Origin: Rhodovastum atsumiense | GTDB taxonomy: Bacteria > Pseudomonadota > Alphaproteobacteria > Acetobacterales > Acetobacteraceae | Direction: 5' to 3' | DNA: 41,080 nucleotides | NCBI GenBank assembly: GCA_026225115.1 | Contig: JAMFSE010000118.1 | Span: 1-41,080 of the forward strand | Shown here: one piece after another, positions 24,485-33,091 of the stretch | Layout: each line of letters starts with the position of its first letter | Position numbering within the stretch: the first letter of the stretch is position 1 | Position numbers and translations under genes: made by a program | The notes under the pieces: model-generated | Database searches by the model: none | The model's input: the letters and a program-made list of their open reading frames with translations, nothing else | What the model was told of the DNA's origin: nothing

Positions 24485-24511
24485 CCGCGCGTGAGCGCGC
24501 GGTCAGGGGAG
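24485..24511 (+). promoter_or_regulatory. Hairpin next to the btuB ribosome site (riboswitch expression platform candidate)
   Basis: CGCGC-GTGA-GCGCG (24486–24499) is a tight hairpin that ends a few bases before the ribosome site AGGGGAG (24505–24511) and the ATG at 24519. A U run (TTTTTTT) precedes it near 24470. The spacing suggests translation control of btuB, with the hairpin competing with a longer pairing when cobalamin is bound. The pairing partner was not worked out. Confidence 0.4.
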
Positions 24512-24518
24512 ATTTTGT

Positions 24519-26552
24519 ATGCCGTTTTCTGTTTCTTTCAGGCTTTGCCTGCTTGCGTCCCTGCTGCCTTTCGTGGCGCTGCCTGGCCTGGCCCATGCAG
24601 AGGACAATATCCCCACTGGTGGCGTTCAGGCGGACAGCGACGCGGCGGTGCCTGAAGTCACGGTGACGGCGACGCGGGTTTCCACTCTGCTGCCGGATGT
24701 GCCGGCGGGGGTCACGGTGATCACCGCCGCGGAGATGGAAACGCGCGGCTACACCACGCTGACGCAGGCGTTAAGCGCGGTGCCGGGGTTGGGCGTTGTG
24801 CAGACCGGCGGCCCAGGCGGCCAGGCCAGCGTGTTCATCCGCGGCACCAATTCCGAGGACGTGCTGGTGCTGCTGGACGGCGTGCCGGTGAACGATCCTT
24901 CGGGCCCGAACGGTGCGTTTAATTTCGGCAATTACACCTTGAGCGATATTGAGCGCATCGAGGTGGTGCGGGGGCCGATGTCCGGCCTGTACGGCTCCAA
25001 CGCCATCGGCGGGGTGATCAACATCATCACTTTACGCGGCTCCGGCAAGCCAACGCTCAGCGTCACCGCCGCCGGCGGCTATCCGGCGCAGGGGCAGGGC
25101 AGTGCGACGATCTCCGGTTCATCCGGCAAGTTCGATTATGCGTTGAGCGGGGCGATCGACCAGCAGGCCGGTTTTGATTACACGGCGCAACGCCTCAGCG
25201 TTTATAATCCCGCTAATCAGGATCCATACCGCTCCAAACTCGGTTCGCTGAACCTCGGCTACACGCCCATTGACGGTACGCGCGTCTCGTTGGTGGTGCG
25301 CGCGCAGCAGACGGATAACGCATTTCCGGATCTGGGCGACCCGGTGTTCGATGATCCGAACTCCGTCGATACCAACGAAAATTATTTCTACAAGCTCGGC
25401 GTCGTCAGCAATCTGTTCAGCGGCCTGCTGACGACCGAACTGTTCGCGGCGCATATGGAAAACAACCTGCATTATTCCAATCTGCTGGACACGGCTGATC
25501 CGAACCAGGCTTTCAACGACGACCATTATTACGGCTACCGCGACGATGTGCAGTGGAACAATACGGTGCATGTGCCCGATGCCGGGCCCACGCAGTTTTC
25601 ATCGGTGCTGTTCGGTATGGAATATTTGAATGATCGGGCCAAGGAGAATGTGAACGATTCCTATTTCGGCTCACCCTATATCGCGACGGTCGATCACTCG
25701 CAGCACGATGTGGCGGGGCATCTGGGGGCGCAGACGACGGTTCTCGACCAACTTACGTTGACCGGCGCATTGCGCGATGATTCTTATTCCAGTTTCGGCA
25801 ATGCCTTTACCGGGCGCTTTGGGGGGGTGCTGGCGGTGCCGGCGGCGGATTTGCATTTGAAGGCATCCTACGGCACCGGATTTTTAGCACCCTCGCTGTT
25901 CGATCTGTATGGCGTGGACAGCTACGGCTATCAGGGCAACCCGAATTTAAAGCCCGAGCGGAGCCAGGGCTATGACGCCGGCGCGCAATTCGACATTCCG
26001 GCCTTTGGGCAGGAAGATTTCGCCAGCCTTTCGGCAACCTATTTCCACAACAATATCCACGATCTGATTCAATTCACCGAGAACGCCGATTTTACTCAAT
26101 CTACCGAGGAGAACATAGATCAGGCAAAGATCAGCGGCGTTGAAACCGAAGCGGTGCTGACGCCGGCGAACTGGCTGTCAGCCGATCTCACCTATACCTA
26201 CACCTATGCGCGCGATGTCACGAGCGAGACGCCATTGCTGCGCAGGCCGGAGAACGCCGGCGGTGCGACCATCACACTGACGCCGACGCCCCGCATTACG
26301 ATCGTCCCGCAGGTCCAATATATCGGGCAGTTTTCGGATTTTCTTTATGACAACAACGGTTTTGCGCTCAGCAACGGTTTGTCCAATCCGGGCACGCTCG
26401 TGAATCTGACGGTGAACTACGCGCTGGCAGCGCGCTACAAATTATTTGCCAATGCTTATAATCTGCTGGATTCGTCATTCGAGCCGATTAACGGGCTGCA
26501 GATACCGGGCGCGTCATTCATTATCGGGATCAGAGCGGATATCGGGCTCTGA
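24519..26552 (+). CDS. btuB: TonB-dependent receptor, BtuB-like (cobalamin uptake)
   Basis: A 677-residue outer-membrane protein. A signal peptide (MPFSVSFRLC... ending LAHA at about 27) is followed by the TonB box region (PEVTVTATR), the plug domain (residues ~60–165; SVFIRGTNSEDVLVLLDGVP, RGPMSGLYGSNAIGG) and a 22-strand barrel. The C-terminus is IRADIGL, ending in L, as in some BtuB proteins. The cobalamin riboswitch in its leader and the TonB gene nearby make vitamin B12 or a related corrinoid the likely cargo. BtuF/BtuC/BtuD are not in the window. Start: AGGGGAG lies 7 nt before the ATG. Confidence 0.93.
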   Translation: MPFSVSFRLCLLASLLPFVALPGLAHAEDNIPTGGVQADSDAAVPEVTVTATRVSTLLPDVPAGVTVITAAEMETRGYTTLTQALSAVPGLGVVQTGGPGGQASVFIRGTNSEDVLVLLDGVPVNDPSGPNGAFNFGNYTLSDIERIEVVRGPMSGLYGSNAIGGVINIITLRGSGKPTLSVTAAGGYPAQGQGSATISGSSGKFDYALSGAIDQQAGFDYTAQRLSVYNPANQDPYRSKLGSLNLGYTPIDGTRVSLVVRAQQTDNAFPDLGDPVFDDPNSVDTNENYFYKLGVVSNLFSGLLTTELFAAHMENNLHYSNLLDTADPNQAFNDDHYYGYRDDVQWNNTVHVPDAGPTQFSSVLFGMEYLNDRAKENVNDSYFGSPYIATVDHSQHDVAGHLGAQTTVLDQLTLTGALRDDSYSSFGNAFTGRFGGVLAVPAADLHLKASYGTGFLAPSLFDLYGVDSYGYQGNPNLKPERSQGYDAGAQFDIPAFGQEDFASLSATYFHNNIHDLIQFTENADFTQSTEENIDQAKISGVETEAVLTPANWLSADLTYTYTYARDVTSETPLLRRPENAGGATITLTPTPRITIVPQVQYIGQFSDFLYDNNGFALSNGLSNPGTLVNLTVNYALAARYKLFANAYNLLDSSFEPINGLQIPGASFIIGIRADIGL

Positions 26553-26570
26553 ATTGCAAATCTCCGCCTG

Positions 26571-27680
26571 CTAGAAAAAGAATTTCAGCAGGCGGAATTC
26601 GATGACGCGGTCATAAGGAGTGCCGTGCGCGGCGACGTCATAATCGGCGTCGAGCGTCAGCTGGATCGACGGGGTGACGAAGCTGCCGACGATCAGCCGC
26701 AGCTGGCTCTCATTCGTGCGGGCCCCGGAATCGACGATGGTGCCATTGTTGAGCTTGTAAGTCTGCTTGCCGCCGAAAGACTGGTAGAAACCCGGGGCGA
26801 TGAACGCGTGGATTCTAGGATTGAACTCATAGGCGAGATAGACGCGGAATTCGTTGGTGGGCTGCTCGCGGAATTGTGCCGGGGTGACCGATTTTGCCTG
26901 GACGGGATTGGTGTCTGGAATTCGCGAATCGATCTGGTGCCCGATGCTATAGAGCGGCGGGATGCTGTTCGCCGAAATTGACGGCTCCGCCAATGCGGAG
27001 TTTGAATTCAAGCCATACAGATAGGTTTCCTGCCAGACCTCAAGCGCAAGATTCTGCGTTTGCGGCGTTCCCAGCAGCAAGGTGCGGAAGCCGAATTCGC
27101 TGGTAAAGGTCCAGACATTCTGCTGGCTCAGGTTCAGCGTGTTGTTCTTGTTGAAACTGCTTATCGGCGGGGAAATCCAGGGCTGGATGATAAAATATGT
27201 GCCGGTTTTCCGGTCGGAGATCGGGAATAGGTAGAAGGCAAAATTCGGCTGCGCGAAGCCGGTGGTCGCATCGATATTGGCACGGCCGGGGCCAAGCGAC
27301 GGCAACAGGCCGGGTGCGGGTGTTCCCAGATTATTGATGCCGATCCGCTGGTCACCGAGATAGGAGATGTAGGGCACATAGGCCTGCACGCCGGCGTTAT
27401 AGCCGTCGAGGGCGAAGGAATGCAGGTAGCGCGGGACGACGATATTTGCCGTGATCTTCGTATCATGCGCATCCGGACCATGCGGGTCGCCGAGCTGACC
27501 GCCATATACGTCATCGTTATGGTAGAAGTCGTACAGCATCAGGATGGTTGTATTCGGGTCCGGCGCATAGGCGTCGCCCGCCAAAGGGTCGGATGCGAAG
27601 GCATTGCCGATGGAACCAAGCTGCGCGGTGATTGCCGTGGCGAGCAGGAATGCAAGGAAACGAATATTTTGATGGGCCAT
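26571..27680 (-). CDS. Outer-membrane beta-barrel protein, MetA-pathway/phenol-degradation-like family
   Basis: A 369-residue protein with a signal peptide (hydrophobic stretch to about residue 29, then SDPLAG) and a barrel that ends in aromatic LLKFFF, the usual outer-membrane signal. The pattern (DFYHNDDVYG, later NEFRVYLAYEFNPRIHAFIAPGFY) fits the phenol MetA-pathway group of outer-membrane transporters with unknown cargo. It is convergent with btuB (18 nt apart) and divergent from tonB. Function is inferred from form; it may take up a hydrophobic or metal substrate, or may not be a transporter. Confidence 0.6.
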   Translation of the reverse strand: MAHQNIRFLAFLLATAITAQLGSIGNAFASDPLAGDAYAPDPNTTILMLYDFYHNDDVYGGQLGDPHGPDAHDTKITANIVVPRYLHSFALDGYNAGVQAYVPYISYLGDQRIGINNLGTPAPGLLPSLGPGRANIDATTGFAQPNFAFYLFPISDRKTGTYFIIQPWISPPISSFNKNNTLNLSQQNVWTFTSEFGFRTLLLGTPQTQNLALEVWQETYLYGLNSNSALAEPSISANSIPPLYSIGHQIDSRIPDTNPVQAKSVTPAQFREQPTNEFRVYLAYEFNPRIHAFIAPGFYQSFGGKQTYKLNNGTIVDSGARTNESQLRLIVGSFVTPSIQLTLDADYDVAAHGTPYDRVIEFRLLKFFF

Positions 27681-27914
27681 GGTTACTCTTCTAACAATCT
27701 TCCTGCGTTAGCCAACAGGCAAAGCTTGGCGAGGCCATCACGGACTCGGGCGGTGATTCTGTCAATCGGCGAGCGAATCTTTGCCTGAAAATTACCTATA
27801 CGTTGTAATGGAGCCACAGCGTGCCTGCCCGTTGGCAGTTGCTGTGAGAAAATTCGACGGTTAATATATGAGACGAGAGGTTAAAATTTCTGCTGACCTG
27901 GATTCGGCCCTGCC

Positions 27915-28682
27915 ATGACGGGCTCGGAAGCGCTGGCGTCGCAGGTGCCTGTGGTGGACCCGGCCGCGCGGCGCGCCCGCCACTCAGCCGGCGAATGGCA
28001 GATCTGGTTGGGCTGGATGGCGGCTGCCATTCTGCACGGCGGCCTGTTGGCGGCATTGATTTTAAGCGCGCCGGTGCGCCTGAACCCGGCCCCGCCGGAC
28101 AAAGCCCCGCTTTCGTTGTTGATTGTGGCTGCCGAAAAACCGGCGAAGAACCCCGCCATTCAGCCAAAACCACCGGGTGAACAAGCGGTTATTCCGGCGG
28201 CCCCGCCTGCGCAAATTGCCAACCGCCCCACGGCAGCCAGACCAGTGCGGCCAACATCCTCAGCCAGAGCAAAATTACGATTGCCGCAACCAAAAGCGGT
28301 TCCGGCGGCGCCCAGCGAAGCGGTTGAAACCAAGATGGCGCCGCAGGTCGGCGACGGATTTATCGCAGCGCAGCCGGTCTCCGGGAATGTTAATCAGCCG
28401 CCCGAATATCCCAAGGCGGCTTCTGATCATGGCGAGCAGGGGGATGTGCTACTCTCCATCCACGTGCTTACAAATGGTGTGGCGGATTCAGTCAGCGTCA
28501 CGCAGAGCTCCGGCTATGGGATACTCGATGAAGCAGCGGCGAATGCAGCGTGGAAATGGCGCTTTCAACCCTCAACCCTGTCCGGCCAGCCCGTACCATC
28601 GGTAATCCCGTGCCGGATTAATTTTGCCCTGGACCCGTCCGAAGCCGATCAGGAAAACGGCGCTTTTTGTGGGCCAAAATAA
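27915..28682 (+). CDS. tonB: TonB energy transducer
   Basis: A 255-residue protein with one N-terminal membrane helix (about residues 29–51), a Pro/Ala-rich periplasmic linker (AAEKPAKNPAIQPKPPGEQA, then VIPAAPP) and the TonB C-terminal domain: PPEYPKAASDHGEQGDVLLS, SSGYGILDEAAANAAWKWRF. It spans the periplasm and delivers proton-motive energy from ExbB/ExbD to TonB-dependent receptors such as the BtuB-like protein 1.4 kb upstream. exbB/exbD are not in the window. The C-terminus adds a Cys-containing tail (FCGPK). The 234-nt gap upstream (27681–27914) holds the divergent promoters; I see no clear operator. Confidence 0.9.
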   Translation: MTGSEALASQVPVVDPAARRARHSAGEWQIWLGWMAAAILHGGLLAALILSAPVRLNPAPPDKAPLSLLIVAAEKPAKNPAIQPKPPGEQAVIPAAPPAQIANRPTAARPVRPTSSARAKLRLPQPKAVPAAPSEAVETKMAPQVGDGFIAAQPVSGNVNQPPEYPKAASDHGEQGDVLLSIHVLTNGVADSVSVTQSSGYGILDEAAANAAWKWRFQPSTLSGQPVPSVIPCRINFALDPSEADQENGAFCGPK

Positions 28683-28725
28683 ACCTGATGCACCTGGCTC
28701 GGGGCGTGCTGTCGTTAACGCCCAC

Positions 28726-28793
28726 GCCCCAGAGTAACAGAAGTTTTTGGTTCGCGGGCGGACCAGCCTTTTTTTCAAAAAAGAACTCCTTGC
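28726..28793. repeat. Intergenic fold-back repeat (copy B)
   Basis: It begins CCCCAGAGTAACAGAAG, continues TTTTTGGTTCGCGGGCGG and ends TTTTTTTCAAAAAAGAACTC, the same order of blocks as the copies at 7512–7567 and 24138–24210. The T7/A6 fold-back at the right is a likely terminator for the convergent tonB and TadG genes. It ends 3 nt before the TadG stop. Confidence 0.65.
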
Positions 28794-28795
28794 CT

Positions 28796-31027
28796 TCAAT
28801 AAATTAAAGCCGGCGGACCGCTGGTGCCGGGGTTGCCAGGTGTAGGACAGGTAAACTCCGTGACCGCGTTGGCGTAGCCAAGATCGTCATTATAATGCGG
28901 CGGTTGCGCCCAGGCGCCCATGTCATTCCAGAACAGCGCATAGGCGGGGGGCGGATTGGAATTGCAGAGCACGGCGCCGAGTTCCGGATTTGCCACCGGG
29001 TCGATCGGTGTCACCGGCGAGTCGTTATTCGGCTGGTCAGAGCCTGGCAAGAGGCTGCCGTTAATGCCGTTGGCTTGCGGGTTATAGCATTGATGCGATG
29101 TGTCCTCGGGCGGGTAGGCATCCCTGCCATAGGCGGGCGGCTCGGTGATCGTATAGGGACCCATGCCGGTGATCGTGACGGAAGCTGGCACATAGCCGGC
29201 CGCATTGCTGTTGCCGATGCCGTCATAAACCGGGGTCATGCCGTAGAGCGGCGCGGTTTGAGACGAAATGATGTTCGAAGGATTACCGGTCGTGCCGGCG
29301 GCGAAGGCGGAAGGGCTTACCGAATAGGTATAATAATCCGGCAGATCGGGTACGCCGCCATTGCTGGGGACGTTGGTCCCCAGCGGTTGAATGATGAAGG
29401 CGCAATCATTGTATTTGCTGGTTTGCAGACTGTTTTGGGTCGCCGTGATGGCGGTCGCGCCGCTATTGAGCTTGGTGGCGGTGCAATTGGTCAATGCCGC
29501 GCCGCCCGGGTTTTCGCCGGCGCCCCCCGGGTCCATTGCACTGGCATTGGGCGGACTCCATCCCCACCATGGATTGTCTGAAGCCGGCGTGACACCGCTG
29601 TCCGCGCTGCTGGTCGCGGGCGTACAGGCGGCGACGGCGGGAGGGAAAACCCCGCTGCCGGAGGCATAGGTCTGGTCCGGATAATAGGTGGAATACACCG
29701 CCACATTGCTGGCGGTTGGAAAGCTGCCGCTCATATTGGTGACCGGCGTGTAGCCGGCCGGCAGACTGCTCGGTGAGAACGATGTCGTGGCGGCGATCGT
29801 GGTGCCGGTCGTTGGCCATTGCGGGCAGATGGCCCGCACCGTCAGCGTGGCCGAGCCGGCGGTGATGCTGGTGGCCGGTCCAAGAAAGGGCAACAGATAA
29901 TGGTTGGTGCCATGGGTCGGCGGGTAGCCCAGCAACTCCCAGCCGGAGGCGTAGGTGTTGATACTGTCCTGGTAGGGCACGAGGTTGTTATTCGCATTGG
30001 GGTAGGCGTTGATCGAGCCATACAGATTATGAGCAGGGCAGTTGGCATATAGCGTGGTGCCGCCGACGACTTCGCCGGTGGGAAAATATTGCGTAACCCC
30101 GGCATTCGTCACGTAGAGCTCGCCCGTGAAATGCGTGGCACTGCCGGTATTGGTGACGACGCCGCTGGCGGCGTTGAAGCTGGTGGTGTCCAGATCACTG
30201 GTCCCGGAGGTAATGGTGCCGCCGGAGTAGTTGACGAAGGTGAAGCCAAGCGGATCGCTCTGTTGAAAGGCGATGGTGCCGGTGCCGGAGCCACCGGAAT
30301 TTTCGCCGATCAGCACATAGTTGCAGGTGCTCACGCCGTTCGCGGCGGCGGTGGTCGGCTCGTATTGGATCGGCCCGAAACTGGCGTTCGCACAATAGGA
30401 ATTCGGCGCTGGCACATTGTTATATTCCGGGTTGCCGGCGCTGTCCGTCGGCACCGCATAAGCGTAAATCGCGCTGAGATCGCTGCCGTAGCCGACGCCC
30501 ACATGGTGAAAATTCCCGGCGCCCACGGAATTCGTGCCGGTGCTCTGCGCGACCGAGGTGACGTTCAGCGCCTCGGATGGGATCACGATTGCCAGCAGCG
30601 AATTTTGCAGGACGGCGTGCGCGGAGACCTGGACGCAATAGATGGTGGTGGCGGGGCAGTTTACGGTAGTGCCGTTGCTGGCGCTGCTGGTGCCGCAGGT
30701 AACGTTCGGCACGCCGCTGGGATTGCAGGAGGTGGCGACCGTGCTGCTCACCGCTGCGTAATACCGCACGGCGCCGGAGGCGGTGCTGAATGCCGTTGCA
30801 GCGACGTTATAGGCAACGGTGCCGTCCTTGTTGACCTGGTAGGCGCCGGCCCCCGCCAGCGCCGCGGCGTCGACCGCGTATTGCAGTTGCGAGCGCGCTG
30901 CGGAGAGCCGGGAGAAATCGACCGCGGCGCCCCCGCTGATGACAAGCGGCGTCGTCATCAAGGCGATAATGACCGCCGTTGCGGCGCGCCGGTCTTTCAA
31001 AATCCGATGCAACAGGCGCAGCATCAT
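28796..31027 (-). CDS. TadG-type pilus assembly protein
   Basis: A 743-residue protein with the Tad N-terminus: DRRAATAVIIALMTTPLVIS, then GGAAVDFSRLSAARSQLQYA, one membrane helix near residues 15–35. The rest is a long Ser/Gly/Asn/Pro-rich periplasmic region with repeated cysteines and a C-terminal block (LFWNDMGAWAQPPHYNDDLG). I see no metal-ion-dependent (MIDAS) von Willebrand motif, which some TadG proteins have, so adhesion or matrix contact is only a guess. The ATG follows the TadE stop by 3 nt. Family assignment is firm for the N-terminus only. Confidence 0.75.
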   Translation of the reverse strand: MMLRLLHRILKDRRAATAVIIALMTTPLVISGGAAVDFSRLSAARSQLQYAVDAAALAGAGAYQVNKDGTVAYNVAATAFSTASGAVRYYAAVSSTVATSCNPSGVPNVTCGTSSASNGTTVNCPATTIYCVQVSAHAVLQNSLLAIVIPSEALNVTSVAQSTGTNSVGAGNFHHVGVGYGSDLSAIYAYAVPTDSAGNPEYNNVPAPNSYCANASFGPIQYEPTTAAANGVSTCNYVLIGENSGGSGTGTIAFQQSDPLGFTFVNYSGGTITSGTSDLDTTSFNAASGVVTNTGSATHFTGELYVTNAGVTQYFPTGEVVGGTTLYANCPAHNLYGSINAYPNANNNLVPYQDSINTYASGWELLGYPPTHGTNHYLLPFLGPATSITAGSATLTVRAICPQWPTTGTTIAATTSFSPSSLPAGYTPVTNMSGSFPTASNVAVYSTYYPDQTYASGSGVFPPAVAACTPATSSADSGVTPASDNPWWGWSPPNASAMDPGGAGENPGGAALTNCTATKLNSGATAITATQNSLQTSKYNDCAFIIQPLGTNVPSNGGVPDLPDYYTYSVSPSAFAAGTTGNPSNIISSQTAPLYGMTPVYDGIGNSNAAGYVPASVTITGMGPYTITEPPAYGRDAYPPEDTSHQCYNPQANGINGSLLPGSDQPNNDSPVTPIDPVANPELGAVLCNSNPPPAYALFWNDMGAWAQPPHYNDDLGYANAVTEFTCPTPGNPGTSGPPALIY

Positions 31028-31030
31028 GGC

Positions 31031-31780
31031 CTAGACTCCGTAATTGCTGGCGCAGCCGGTGCCGGAGCAGGAGAATTCCAGGGTCGAGGAGGGCGCCGGG
31101 GTTGCGGTAACATTGGTGACATTGGTGGACGATGCGTAGCGCCAGCGGGCGACGGCGGTTTGTGTCAGCGTCTGCGCGGAGCTGAGGATCAATCCGAGGA
31201 TGCCGGGGTATTGCAGGCTGGCTCGCACGATGATGATGTTGTCACCCAATCCCTGCACCATGCTGCTCGACGCCCCACTGCCAATGGCAAGTGTAACGGC
31301 GCCGTTGCTGCCGGTGGTGCCGATCGCCTGGGCTCCGGTGGTGGCGCAGCTGCTGTTCATGTCCACCTCCCATTCATCATACAGTGCCGGCGTCGCGGCG
31401 ACGCCTTGGGAGGCGGCCTGTGCGGCAGCGGTTTCGGTGACACTGGCGACGGCCAGCGTCATGCCGTTCGGGGGAAAGGGCTGCAGCCCGTAGACCGCGC
31501 CGGCGCAAAGATCGGTCAGGCCGGTGGTGGTGCCGCTGTTGCTCGTGGGTACCGGCGAATGGGTCGCGACCACGCCGGAAGCGTTGACCGCGGCGATTTC
31601 CTGCAGCGAGACCATCTGCGCGAAGCTGCCGGCAAACGCGTTCAGCTTTTCCTCGGTCCGGTAAAGCATCAGGACTTCAAGGGTGCCGATGACCAGGATC
31701 AGCAGCATTGGCGCGCAAATAGCGAATTCCACCGCTGCGATCGCCCGGTTCCCCAGCCGGAATGGTGGTCGCGGCCTCAT
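31031..31780 (-). CDS. TadE-like pseudopilin/pilus assembly protein
   Basis: A 249-residue protein with the TadE N-terminus: NRAIAAVEFAICAPMLLILV, a Glu five residues into the hydrophobic helix as in prepilin-type sequences, and a periplasmic domain with Gly/Ser/Thr-rich loops. TadE and TadF are minor pseudopilins in the Flp/Tad pilus system. Its ATG overlaps the upstream TadE stop (ATGA), and TadG follows 3 nt later, so the three are made as one unit. Its exact subfamily is unclear. Confidence 0.8.
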   Translation of the reverse strand: MRPRPPFRLGNRAIAAVEFAICAPMLLILVIGTLEVLMLYRTEEKLNAFAGSFAQMVSLQEIAAVNASGVVATHSPVPTSNSGTTTGLTDLCAGAVYGLQPFPPNGMTLAVASVTETAAAQAASQGVAATPALYDEWEVDMNSSCATTGAQAIGTTGSNGAVTLAIGSGASSSMVQGLGDNIIIVRASLQYPGILGLILSSAQTLTQTAVARWRYASSTNVTNVTATPAPSSTLEFSCSGTGCASNYGV

Positions 31781-32316
31781 GGCTCGGCCACCAATGCGAC
31801 GGCCGTGACGATGGCGGGCGTGCCGTTCAACGTCACCAGGCCCAACGGCACCAGCGGAAGGGCAATCGGCAGTGGATAGACGACCTGGATAAGAACCGGT
31901 TCACTGACGGTTACGCCGGAGAATGTAGCGGTCTGGGAAAGCTGCCCGGCGGCGTTCAGTGTTGCCGGCGTGATGCCGCCGCCGGTAAAGCTGGCAGCAC
32001 CCTGTACCGAATATTGCAGCGTGGTGCTGCAGTTCGGCGCCGCCTGGCCGAATTCGTTACAGACGGCGGTCACGAAGGCCGAGCCGTTTTGCACCCCGGC
32101 GCTGGTGATCGCCGCCCCGATCGACACCTGGCGGGCGGCGTTCCGCACGGCGTCATCCAGGCTGAGCTGCCAGAACTGGGCGATGCCGAGCAGCAGGATG
32201 CTGAACAGGAAGAAGAACAGGACCGGACCGATCATTGCAAATTCAACGGCGGCGATCGAGCGGGTTTCCGCTAATAGTTTCCGGTAGGACGGCTTTTGGA
32301 CCCCAGCAAGACGCAC
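31777..32316 (-). CDS. TadE-like pseudopilin/pilus assembly protein (first gene)
   Basis: A 179-residue protein with a clear TadE pattern: ETRSIAAVEFAMIGPVLFFF, then LFSILLLGIAQFWQ. It starts at GTG 32316 with GGAGG 6 nt upstream, the strongest ribosome site of the three-gene run. Later regions contain one Cys pair (VCNEFGQAAPNC). First gene of the TadE–TadE–TadG set; the system's ATPase (TadA), platform proteins, secretin and Flp pilin are absent from this window. Confidence 0.85.
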   Translation of the reverse strand: MRLAGVQKPSYRKLLAETRSIAAVEFAMIGPVLFFFLFSILLLGIAQFWQLSLDDAVRNAARQVSIGAAITSAGVQNGSAFVTAVCNEFGQAAPNCSTTLQYSVQGAASFTGGGITPATLNAAGQLSQTATFSGVTVSEPVLIQVVYPLPIALPLVPLGLVTLNGTPAIVTAVALVAEP

Positions 32317-32385
32317 CGAAAACCTCCGGAAATATTCGGGAGGTTTTGTGCCGGTTGCCGTTAAGGGCGGGTTAAGTCGACAAAA

Positions 32386-33075
32386 TTAAGGCGGCGTGAG
32401 GTCGATGGTGGTGCTTACATTGGCCTGGATGGTCACTTTGTCCGGCGCCGCCTGCGCCGGTTCGGCCTTGGCCGCCATCATCATCATCGGCGCGGCGCGC
32501 AGCACCGGGCCCGGATTGTTTAGGTTGACGTTCAGGCTCTGGATTTTGCCGACATGCTCGCCAAGCGTGGCGGCGATCGCCGTGGCCTGCGCCTGGATCT
32601 GATGGATTGCGTCATCGATCGCGCCCTGCTGCGCGGCGGCCTGACCCTGGTTGGACAGATTGCCATCGAGCGTATTGAGCAGCAGGCCCTGTTGCTGCAG
32701 CCGGCCGATCAGCGCGGTAAACGCATCCGGCGGGACGCCGGCCGGCGCTGCCATGCTCAGCTGCAGGGTCTGGCTGGCCTGATAGACCGGTTTCGCCGAA
32801 TTATCGGGCGAATTCTGATAGACGCTGTAATCGCCGGTGGTTGCGGTGACCCCGGCAAGTGCCCGGGCGGCATCCAGCGCCTTTTTCATTTCGCCGTTGA
32901 TCTGCGCCTGCGCCTTGGCGGCGCTGGCCGAGCTAGCCTGCACGTTCAGCGATGCGACAATCTGATCCGGGTCGACGGTGTTGCTGCCGTTGGCGGACAG
33001 GTTGAGCACCGTTTGCGCTTGGGCCATGCCGACCGCCGCCAGCAGCATTGCCGCGGCCACGGGGATTACACGCAT
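32386..33075 (-). CDS. SIMPL-domain (DUF541) periplasmic protein
   Basis: A 229-residue protein with a signal peptide (MRVIPVAAAMLLAAVGMAQA, cleaved near residue 21) and a SIMPL domain: LNLSANGSNTVDPDQIVASL, then GDYSVYQNSPDN and the C-terminal VTIQANVSTTIDL. SIMPL proteins such as BP26/Omp28 are periplasmic or outer-membrane-associated and of unclear role. An oddity is the Met-rich stretch (APMMMMAAKAEP) near the C-terminus. It lies 69 nt after the TadE start and 16 nt from folE, so it may be in the folE unit. Confidence 0.8.
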   Translation of the reverse strand: MRVIPVAAAMLLAAVGMAQAQTVLNLSANGSNTVDPDQIVASLNVQASSASAAKAQAQINGEMKKALDAARALAGVTATTGDYSVYQNSPDNSAKPVYQASQTLQLSMAAPAGVPPDAFTALIGRLQQQGLLLNTLDGNLSNQGQAAAQQGAIDDAIHQIQAQATAIAATLGEHVGKIQSLNVNLNNPGPVLRAAPMMMMAAKAEPAQAAPDKVTIQANVSTTIDLTPP

Positions 33076-33091
33076 TGCTGAAGCCCGGCCG

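Noticed and set aside
30089-31879. 596-codon plus-strand frame through the Tad genes
   Set aside because: Gly/Arg/Ala-rich composition and no domain pattern; it is the complement of TadG and TadE coding sequence.
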